NCBI GenBank assembly: GCA_023151335.1
Contig: JAKLJF010000060.1
Span: 1 to 14,062 of the forward strand
From: Thermoanaerobaculia bacterium
Lineage (GTDB): Bacteria > Bacteroidota > Bacteroidia > Chitinophagales > Saprospiraceae
Direction: 5' to 3'
Length of the DNA: 14,062 nt
Shown in pieces: positions 6,101 through 12,006 of this stretch. Numbering within the stretch: position 1 is the stretch's first letter; each line of letters begins with the position of its first letter. Position numbers and translations under genes: made by a program. Below the pieces are notes generated by a model. That model worked only from the letters and a program-made list of their open reading frames with translations, did not search any database and was not told the origin of the DNA.

Positions 6101-9010
6101 TGGCCCGAACGTCGATTCAATTTCCCAGAAAAAGCCCTCGTCGAGCGGTTTGTTGAAAAAGGGGCTCAGGTCGGCCCGGAAATAGTCATCCTGCAGGACA
6201 GGCGTCAGGATTTGTTCGCCGAACAGGATTTTGTTGTCCTGCAAGCGCAAATACTTCAGGCGGGTGTCGAGCAGGGAGACTCCCAGCGGCAAGCGTTGGG
6301 TGTAATCCAGTACCGCGGCCAGCGGGCGCACTTCGAAAGGGAACATATTGCCCCGCGCAATGCGCAGGGAAAAGTGGAAAGGAGAAAGCGGTTTGGCGTT
6401 TTCGCAGGGCAGGATGGCGTATTGCGGTTCGAGGATGTCCTGGCGATAGCCGGAAAATTGAAGTAATTCCGGCGGCAGGCAAAACGGTTGTTTCCAGGCA
6501 TAAACATAAGCGGGCGAACAAATCGCGCTGCGGAAATTGACCAGGGGCGGTATGACGTCGGAGGGCGGCACAAAGTTTTTGGTGAGTTTGTAATCGGCTA
6601 TAAAAATCAGGGTGTCGCCGGCAGTCAGGGCGGTCGTGCCGGCGGGCAGACATCCGGCCGGGGTCAATGTAAAATGGTGAAACATGGAAGCGACCTGGTC
6701 GCGGATGATGTAAGGGCGGATGTTGGGCTCGGCGATGGTAAACAGGTGCAGGTCCGATTTTATGGCGGGCTTGGGTATGTCGCACTCATATTTTTGGCCC
6801 GTGGCGCCGATTTTCAGGATCATACGTCCGCCGATATATTCCGTGGTATCGTAATTGGTAAAGCCCATTTTAGTGGCGGACAACAAAAAACTGTCGCCGT
6901 CGGCCACGCCGAAATCGCCGGCCCAGGATTCGTGGAACTGGCGGTATTTCAGGATATCGAGGGCGCCTTGCAGCACCGTTGCCTTCACTTCTGTACGCAG
7001 CGTATCGCAGGTAAGAAAGCGGTCGCGGCGGATTTTGGACAGGGTAGGGGAGGTGTTGCCGTCGGCCACGCGGTCGTCGTTGTCATCGCGCAGGCCCAGG
7101 TTGAGCCGGTAAGCGTCGTATTCGACGGAAACAATATCGGGAAAACCGCCTTCCCCTCCTGAACCGCCACCGCCACCGCCACCGCCGCATACGTCGTCGA
7201 CCGAGAGTATAAATTCATCGCAGGCCGACACGGCGCAATCCGGGTGGGTATCGGGCAAGGGCAGGATGTGCGAGCGGACGTCCACCACCAATTCGCAGGC
7301 ATTGCAGGCGGCTGCCGGAGGGAAAACGATATAGTCGGCCCCCCGCGGCGGCACGTTTGGCAAGGAAAAACAGGGCAAATCCGGCCCGCACACATAGCGC
7401 AGGCAAAGTTTGCTGAAAACCGAATCCTGGTTGAAAGGCAGGGCAAAACGGAGCCGTACCAGGCTGAAACTATCCGGACTCACCGTATTTTCCACCGAAA
7501 GCGGCGCTTTCCCGCCCAACGACTGAAAACAACCGTTTTCCCAATACAAGCCTTTCGGCAAATTAAATTCCACCTGCAAAATACCGGTGTTTTGCAACAA
7601 TAAACCCGACCTGATCCAATAATCGAGAGAATACACGGTGTTGTTTTTCAGGCAATTGTCGAGATTGTAATACACTTTTGCCTCGGGCAGGGTGTCCCGG
7701 ATGTCGGCCGGCGCAAACTCAAAACCGCCGCTGAAAAATTCCCCGTCGGGGCATGTTTTCGGATAGGAATATGCCGCGCCAAAACGGGCGTAGGTAGACA
7801 GGCATTTAGCCTGACAGAAGTAAGTGTGAAATCGCAGGCGCAGGGAATCGCCCGGTGGGATAGCCGGCGTTTGCAGGCTGATAAAGCGATAAAAACCGGT
7901 TGCATTGCATGCCGGCAAGGGCTGCTGAATACCGCCCGTCGGAATATGCGGTGTCCAGCCGGCGCCCGTGTTCACTTCGAAGGAGTGGAAGCTCATGCCC
8001 TGCAAGAGCGAATCGAGTACCCGGAAACTGAGTTCGACATGTTCTGCCGGGGCCTGACCTTTATTGACGATAAGCAGTTCCTGCACGGCGGGCCATTCGC
8101 CGCACAGATTTTGAGGCGGCGCATAAATGGGGTAAAATTCCAGGTTTGGATTCAGGGTGGTTGGTTTGATGTTAACGGCGGCTAAAATCGAGTCGGCCTG
8201 GCACAATGCCCCGTCACAACCCCAGGATACCAGTATATTGGAGGGATTGAGTATTGGCCCGCAATCCCGGATCGTGATTTTTTCGGTCAGGATCACTTCT
8301 TCGCCGAATTCGAACAAGGCGTCGCCGTCGCCGAAGGCGGTGAAAAAACTGCCCGGCACGCCGGCTTCAAAAGTGCTGTCGGTGGGATTGGCGCCACTCA
8401 CGCCGGTCAGGGCAACGGTGATGCCGGGCTTGTATTCATCACTGAAGCGCAGCGCCGGAATAGCGCCTTGCCGGCTGTTGCGCAGTTTGATCGTGCGGGT
8501 CAGGGTTTGCCCTTTCATACCGTTGAGTACCGGCGGATTTACCTCCGTTATCAACAACAGGCCCGTTTCCACGGTGTATATCTGTGTGGTCGCTTCCTGG
8601 CTGCCGCCGTTGTATTGGACGGTGACAACGTTGGTGAATATCTTTCCCGAATTGATCGCGGCAATGGCGGCGCAGCTTGCCTTCAGGGTGATGGTAAAGG
8701 TTTGTGCGCTGCCACCGGGCAAATCCGCCAGGCCGAATACCGGCGCCCCGGGGTCAGCGATATTGTTTTCCGCGGCGTTGATGACCGAACCCGTTTGATA
8801 TTCGATGCCCGCGGGCAAATTTACCCGCGCGTTCAGCCCCGTGACGGGAGTAGCCTGGTTGTTTTTTATCGTCACGGAAAACGATGCCGTACCGCAAACG
8901 GTAAGGCCGGCGGGGTTTTGAAAGGTGATGCTCAGGGTTTGGGAGCGTAGCGGGGTGCTCGGCACAAACGCGCAAAGGAGCAGGACAAGACAGGGTAGCA
9001 GTCTGGGCAT
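3083..9010 (-). CDS. Giant secreted adhesin-like protein with T9SS type B (gliding motility-associated) C-terminal domain
   Basis: A 1975-residue surface protein starting at an ATG (9008-9010) that opens a signal peptide (MPRLLPCLVLLLCAFVP, cleavage near S23-Q24). About residues 27-155 form a DUF11-like beta-sandwich, and similar modules recur, for example near 1300-1440 (LPPGISFVTGSY). An eight-glycine linker follows C608 and continues G/S/E-rich to about 622, splitting the protein into two blocks. Towards the C-terminus are PKD-like or Ig-like repeats (YAWLTPGGLNCLNC near 1577, YQWSGPGI near 1650, YEWSPAGGLSCSDC near 1832) and two copies of a G-C-D-S module near 1737 and 1788. The last about 90 residues, with NAFTPDGDGNNDVFKV from 1891 and YNRWGQRIY, are the gliding motility-associated CHU_C domain used as a type B T9SS sorting signal. 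I count about 58 cysteines after the signal peptide, suggesting many disulfides. No catalytic motif was recognised; a cell-surface or matrix role is inferred. It may be co-transcribed with mnmD 69 bases upstream. Confidence 0.92.
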   Translation of the reverse strand: MPRLLPCLVLLLCAFVPSTPLRSQTLSITFQNPAGLTVCGTASFSVTIKNNQATPVTGLNARVNLPAGIEYQTGSVINAAENNIADPGAPVFGLADLPGGSAQTFTITLKASCAAIAAINSGKIFTNVVTVQYNGGSQEATTQIYTVETGLLLITEVNPPVLNGMKGQTLTRTIKLRNSRQGAIPALRFSDEYKPGITVALTGVSGANPTDSTFEAGVPGSFFTAFGDGDALFEFGEEVILTEKITIRDCGPILNPSNILVSWGCDGALCQADSILAAVNIKPTTLNPNLEFYPIYAPPQNLCGEWPAVQELLIVNKGQAPAEHVELSFRVLDSLLQGMSFHSFEVNTGAGWTPHIPTGGIQQPLPACNATGFYRFISLQTPAIPPGDSLRLRFHTYFCQAKCLSTYARFGAAYSYPKTCPDGEFFSGGFEFAPADIRDTLPEAKVYYNLDNCLKNNTVYSLDYWIRSGLLLQNTGILQVEFNLPKGLYWENGCFQSLGGKAPLSVENTVSPDSFSLVRLRFALPFNQDSVFSKLCLRYVCGPDLPCFSLPNVPPRGADYIVFPPAAACNACELVVDVRSHILPLPDTHPDCAVSACDEFILSVDDVCGGGGGGGGSGGEGGFPDIVSVEYDAYRLNLGLRDDNDDRVADGNTSPTLSKIRRDRFLTCDTLRTEVKATVLQGALDILKYRQFHESWAGDFGVADGDSFLLSATKMGFTNYDTTEYIGGRMILKIGATGQKYECDIPKPAIKSDLHLFTIAEPNIRPYIIRDQVASMFHHFTLTPAGCLPAGTTALTAGDTLIFIADYKLTKNFVPPSDVIPPLVNFRSAICSPAYVYAWKQPFCLPPELLQFSGYRQDILEPQYAILPCENAKPLSPFHFSLRIARGNMFPFEVRPLAAVLDYTQRLPLGVSLLDTRLKYLRLQDNKILFGEQILTPVLQDDYFRADLSPFFNKPLDEGFFWEIESTFGPFCNYANNASATTNLVVQYPNACFHWPPVSNYSFPNFNGYQNGSPRLRLEPPALAVDLQLNLVVLNLSLSNYGNYPAQNTWLSIDDKGALENPQLLYMPSGQTVPRLGGLWQTGVWPSGDAGKEYLQLIARNRSCGSEKLKIYYGWDCSPVTNPAGDMCGIYDTLIELRPQRPELELVVENEPSPVPMCAPSDWFEFLVYNANTGYAYGMTPSVKLPPGLRIVAGSSRLAYPDGALFLPLPDPLLLPGNVYQWDPQAASQVLAQVGLAGFDKEPFNAFRIRFRVEAVCGAVSNAQIIYQAEGRLPCGIASNTLRKPGDPVLIGDLEPSYSVSAQLDFSNPPGTVACGGATSLSVTLSGNAAPSPGDSIYILLPPGISFVTGSYQPVSNAPVDPPDMGGKTLRWAMPQDLGPGATLRFRFSIRYDSAAGCADQAIVLQTREQAQAFCPSTGKNCDVFVATGETILPLNLQNPELILKNFEPAWQNNQLKFNALLENAGAGTVINPVVEFYLDQNQNGRADAGDLLLTTIQTNQILAPGSSAGLFGQLNITSADLCRLLAFVPAAQNCACSDQTIPLGGNAFTTTAIGICEILPVKTGVDSTAGHTYAWLTPGGLNCLNCAQAVFTPGAGMLPGTVTTLILEENTGSCIIEHRFNIRLGGQIGLETPGQTLCRGETARLEATPGGTYQWSGPGIADPTTSVQFVQPRATATYSVTVTFTGGCTGVGTALVTVLESDSIDLGILNICAGKPVQIFGALTEAPGLYTQTLLKSNGCDSVLYIRLHVTPSLSTENRPLCPGDTTLVFDSLFTKPGNLCRDFVSPSGCDSTHCVFVKAVPAPQLPLPDTVILETGQEIQLKAKEGFALYEWSPAGGLSCSDCPDPIVHPDSSSTYRLTVTDDNGCTATVGYRVLLFPPCDPQRLLIPNAFTPDGDGNNDVFKVVPYEGFEQILSLQIYNRWGQRIYLGAGPKAGWDGTVDGKPAPTDVYVWILEADCGGVAGRLVGDVTLLR
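7163..7186 (-). repeat. Four tandem copies of a 6-base unit encoding a Gly8 linker
   Basis: ACCGCC is repeated four times on the + strand (GGCGGT on the coding strand), encoding Gly609-Gly616 directly after C608 in the giant secreted protein. The repeat is in frame, so gain or loss of units by slippage would change linker length by two glycines without breaking the gene. Confidence 0.85.
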
Positions 9011-9079
9011 GGAGGTTACTTGTTTTCGTTATTGGTATATGAGGGTGAAAAATAAGGAAAAAATTCTTTTCATAATAAG

Positions 9080-9745
9080 TCAACGGCAGTACCCCCGCGT
9101 CATCTCCCGTTTTCCCGGCGGCCCCTGCAGCCGTTCCACCTCGAATCCCACCTTTTTTAGCGTGCGTTTCACATCGCCCTTGGCACAATAAGTGACCAGT
9201 ACGCCTTCCGGGTTCAGGGCTGCGTACAAGCGGGCAAAGATCGCCTCCGTCCAGAGCTCCGGCTGGGCCTGCGGGGCGAAGGCATCGAAATAGATCAGGT
9301 CGAAAGTGGCGTCGCCGGGGCTGAAATCTTCCAGGCGAACGCGGTGTTTGGTAAAGGTAAATGCATTGGAAAGGCAGTGGGGTTTTTCCCAGGCGCAGCG
9401 GTGAAGCCTCAGGAAATCGGCATGGCGTTCGGGCGCCCGGAGTTGGGCGGCAAAGTTGAAGACAGCCGCTTCTTTTAATGCCAGCGGATACGCCTCAACG
9501 GCGGTGTAGCGGACGCGCAGGTTGCGTTTTTCCGCTTCGAGCCAGGTCATAAAAGCATTCAGCGCGGTGCCGAGCCCGATTTCCAGCAAGGAAATTTCAC
9601 GCTGAACCACTGCCTTATAGCGCAATCCGGCGTCGATAAACACGTGCCCCGATTCGGTAACGGCGCCGTATTTCGAATGGTAGGTGACGCCGTAACGCTC
9701 GGAGTAGAGGGAGTGGGAGCCGTCGTCGGTAGTGATCAGAGCCAT
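9080..9745 (-). CDS. mnmD: tRNA (5-methylaminomethyl-2-thiouridine)(34)-methyltransferase MnmD
   Basis: A cytoplasmic SAM-dependent methyltransferase of 221 residues that converts nm5(s2)U to mnm5(s2)U at the wobble base of tRNAs for two-box codons, after MnmE/MnmG. The frame opens at a TTG (9772), but that codon lies in the -7 promoter box; the ATG at 9745 gives the usual family start MALITTDDGSHSLYSERYG. SAM-binding motif I is E55-I-G-L-G-T-A-L-N-A. The family motif Y-F-D154-A-F-A-P follows, and then the C-terminal G208-P-P-G-K-R-E-M-T-R-G. It equals only the N-terminal half of E. coli MnmC; the FAD-dependent oxidase half is absent, as in other stand-alone MnmD proteins. Such bacteria presumably make nm5U directly by the ammonium route. 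It has its own promoter, lies downstream of the oxidoreductase operon, and is followed after 69 bases by the giant secreted-protein gene. Confidence 0.92.
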   Translation of the reverse strand: MALITTDDGSHSLYSERYGVTYHSKYGAVTESGHVFIDAGLRYKAVVQREISLLEIGLGTALNAFMTWLEAEKRNLRVRYTAVEAYPLALKEAAVFNFAAQLRAPERHADFLRLHRCAWEKPHCLSNAFTFTKHRVRLEDFSPGDATFDLIYFDAFAPQAQPELWTEAIFARLYAALNPEGVLVTYCAKGDVKRTLKKVGFEVERLQGPPGKREMTRGYCR

Positions 9746-9769
9746 GGGCGCGATGCGGTACTTACTGTG

Positions 9770-9777
9770 CAAATGTA
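9770..9777 (-). promoter_or_regulatory. -7 box (TACATTTG) of the mnmD promoter
   Basis: Read on the - strand this is TACATTTG, a full match to the Bacteroidota TAnnTTTG box. The predicted transcription start is near 9763, giving a leader of under 20 bases before the ATG at 9745. The -33 region at the right distance is A/T-rich but lacks a clear TTTG. The rest of 9746-9839 is A/T-rich, and I see no strong hairpin terminator for the operon upstream. Confidence 0.5.
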
Positions 9778-9839
9778 TTTGTTTTCACACTACCTGACAT
9801 TTTTAAACATATAGGCACATAATAAGTTTGTGTCTCTGA

Positions 9840-10781
9840 TTAAATAAAATACCCCGCTTTTTTATCCGTCACTTCCTCTTCCATGTGCAGTTTTTCCAAG
9901 GCTTCCAGCTTCCGCCAATGCCGGTCCACATGCTCCTGAATATCTTCCAGCATTTGCCGGTTGCCTTCCTGGAACAGGTGCCGGAAACGTCCCTGGTATT
10001 TCAAACATTCCTCTACGGGTAAATAAGCATCCGGTTTGTAGCTCAGTTTATAGTGCTGGCGTTCGATCTCATACAGCGGGAACAGCCGGGCTTCTACGGC
10101 CAGGCGGGCGACATGTATGGCGTCGCCGGGCTCAATTTTATGGCCGGGCGGGCAAGGGCCGTCGACCATGAGGAGCCGGAAGCCTTCGGTGTCGCGCGCC
10201 CGTTTCACTTTGGCCCGGAAGTCTTCCAGAAAAGCGAGGGAACACGTGGCGGCATAAGGCAGGTTGTGGGCGGCAATGATGCCCATGAGGTCTTTGGGCC
10301 ACGATTTTTTGTACCCTGTGCCGGGGTTGGTGGTGGTGACGGCGCCATAAGGCGTGGCGGTACTCGTCTGGATGCCCGTGTTCATATAGGCGCCGTTGTC
10401 GTTGACGACGTAGAGGATATTTTCTCCGCGGGCGGCCGCGCCGGAAAGGGCTTGCAAACCGATATCGAAGGTGCCGCCGTCGCCGGCCATGATACACACG
10501 GTGGTGTCTTTTTTGCCCTGGCGGTCGAGCGCGGCGCGGACGCCGGTTGCGGTGGCCGGGGCCGCGGCGAAGAGGGTGTGCACCACACTGGCCTTCAGCT
10601 CGTTGAGCGGGTAAGGGCCGGTGATGATCGAAAAGCACGAAGCCGGCAGGACGTACACCGTGTTCGGGCCCAAAATACTGGACAAGTGCCGGGCGAGTAA
10701 GGACCAACCGCAGCCGCGGCAACTCACCGCGCCGGAAAATACCTGTTCGTCCTGTATGAGAAATTCATTAACGGGTTTCAT
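9840..10781 (-). CDS. porB: Pyruvate/2-oxoacid oxidoreductase, beta subunit (TPP and 4Fe-4S)
   Basis: The beta subunit (313 residues) of a CoA-acylating 2-oxoacid oxidoreductase; it binds thiamine diphosphate and the cluster that takes electrons from the hydroxyethyl-TPP intermediate. The four cluster ligands of the PorB/VorB family are present: C21-R-G-C24-G, C49 (ASCFS) and C210 (GPCPPGHK). The TPP/Mg motif runs from G100-D101-G102-G to N127-D128-N129 with the family signature GAYMNTGIQTS and TPYGA between. The ATG at 10781 is preferred to the TTG at 10805, which would overlap the alpha gene; the chosen start leaves a 16-base gap after the alpha stop. Length is normal, with a charged helical C-terminal extension after the LFPLYEIE motif. 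The best match by eye is to pyruvate or 2-oxoisovalerate types; the true substrate cannot be fixed from sequence alone. Confidence 0.92.
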   Translation of the reverse strand: MKPVNEFLIQDEQVFSGAVSCRGCGWSLLARHLSSILGPNTVYVLPASCFSIITGPYPLNELKASVVHTLFAAAPATATGVRAALDRQGKKDTTVCIMAGDGGTFDIGLQALSGAAARGENILYVVNDNGAYMNTGIQTSTATPYGAVTTTNPGTGYKKSWPKDLMGIIAAHNLPYAATCSLAFLEDFRAKVKRARDTEGFRLLMVDGPCPPGHKIEPGDAIHVARLAVEARLFPLYEIERQHYKLSYKPDAYLPVEECLKYQGRFRHLFQEGNRQMLEDIQEHVDRHWRKLEALEKLHMEEEVTDKKAGYFI

Positions 10782-10797
10782 ATCGATAGCGGTTTGG

Positions 10798-12006
10798 TCA
10801 GGCAATATCGACCCAGTTTACATCCTTCGGATGATTACGGGCCAGGTAAATGATCTTTTCAATCGTTTCCGGCGAAACGTCCTTGCCGCCTGCACCGGCG
10901 TAGAAATCGTACATGCGGAAGGGGTTTCCATACAGCGCGCGTTGCATTTCCTGGAAAATCGCACCCTCCCGATCTCCCAGGAAATTGCGCTCTATGGGCG
11001 CCAGTACGGCCTCTTTATGCAGTTCCTTCAGGGCCTCCTGTACCGATGCTTTTGGAAATGGTTTGAACAGGCGAAGTTTCAGCAGGCCCACATCGGGATA
11101 TTTTTGAATCACGCCGCGGGCGGTGGAAGTGATGCTCGACAGGGTAACCAGCACCAACTTTGTGTGTGGCCCGATGTTGACGGCTTCCACGTTGTGGTAG
11201 CCGCGGCCGAAGAGCCGGGCAAATCCGGCGGCGTTTTGTTCTGCGCGTTCCGCTACCTGAACGGCATCCCGCCAGTAGGTGTAATTCATTTTGTTGTAAT
11301 GTTCCGGCGGCACCAGCCCGCCGAACGATTTCGGGTTGGCCACATCGATGCTCATCGGCCCCGGCACTCTCCGGGGCAGGAATTCGTCGACCAGGCCAAT
11401 GTCGGGCACCCACACGTTTTCACTCGTGTGGCTTTGGTAAAACGCATCCAGCACCACCATGACCGGAATGTTGAGCTGTTCGGCGAGCAGGTACGATTGA
11501 ATGACCGTATCGAGCACTTCCTGTGAACTTTCGCCGTAAAACTGGATCCAGCCGGTATCCCGTTGCGCCAGGGAGTCGGATTGATCGGACCAGATATTCC
11601 AGGGAATGGAAGGCCGGCCCACATTGGCGATCACCACGGGCAGCCGGAAGTGCGCGATGGCGTGCAGCACTTCGTGGGCATAGAAAAGCCCCTGCCCTGC
11701 CGTGGCCGTGAATACCCGTTCGCCGCCGAGGGAAGCCCCCAGGGCGGCGGCAAAGGCGGAGTGCTCGCTGTCCATGTTCACATATCTGGCGTCCATTTCC
11801 CCTTGCGCTACCATTTCGGCAAGCCGTTCCACGATGGTAGTCTGGGGAGTAATGGGATAGGCGGGCACAAATCCGACCCGGCACAGGCGGGCTGCTTCAG
11901 CTGCCGCATAATTGCCTTTCAGGATAAGCTGCCGGTGGCGCGGATACCGGGCAGCCGGGCGGTGTTTGCCCGGGGCGGTTCCCTTCAATATTGTTTCCGT
12001 CGTCAT
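10798..12006 (-). CDS. porA: Pyruvate/2-oxoacid oxidoreductase, alpha subunit
   Basis: The alpha subunit (402 residues) forms the other face of the TPP/CoA active site with PorB. It shows the POR domain I signature A-Y50-P-I-T-P54, then V-N-M-D-S-E-H-S, F-T-A-T-A-G-Q-G-L, W-N-I-W-S-D-Q-S-D-S and R-D-T-G-W-I-Q. Domain II follows with RLFKPFP and the ERNFLGDREG stretch. Length and order fit the short alpha subunits of four-component enzymes, not the single-chain bacterial PFOR. About 30 basic, low-complexity residues precede domain I, longer than I expect for the family. The ATG (12004-12006) overlaps the stop of the upstream fusion gene by 4 bases (ATGA), so the two are translationally coupled. 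It works with the beta subunit downstream and the gamma-FAD/NADPH-delta chain upstream. Pyruvate is the most likely substrate from signature residues; 2-oxoisovalerate or 2-oxoglutarate remain possible. Confidence 0.92.
   Translation of the reverse strand: MTTETILKGTAPGKHRPAARYPRHRQLILKGNYAAAEAARLCRVGFVPAYPITPQTTIVERLAEMVAQGEMDARYVNMDSEHSAFAAALGASLGGERVFTATAGQGLFYAHEVLHAIAHFRLPVVIANVGRPSIPWNIWSDQSDSLAQRDTGWIQFYGESSQEVLDTVIQSYLLAEQLNIPVMVVLDAFYQSHTSENVWVPDIGLVDEFLPRRVPGPMSIDVANPKSFGGLVPPEHYNKMNYTYWRDAVQVAERAEQNAAGFARLFGRGYHNVEAVNIGPHTKLVLVTLSSITSTARGVIQKYPDVGLLKLRLFKPFPKASVQEALKELHKEAVLAPIERNFLGDREGAIFQEMQRALYGNPFRMYDFYAGAGGKDVSPETIEKIIYLARNHPKDVNWVDIA

Noticed and set aside
7163..7186. Hexamer repeats as a possible CRISPR or regulatory array
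   Set aside because: The units are contiguous with no spacers and are in frame within the giant gene, encoding glycine only.
9092..9125. G-tracts at the 3' end of mnmD (GGGG, GGG, GGG, GGGGG on the - strand) as another quadruplex or terminator signal
   Set aside because: One loop is 9 bases long, the tracts fall in the conserved GPPGKREMTRG coding motif, and the next gene is co-directional, so no special explanation is needed.
10621..11526. 301-codon + strand frame antisense to porA/porB
   Set aside because: The opposite strand encodes conserved POR alpha and beta motifs across this stretch; the + translation shows nothing recognisable.
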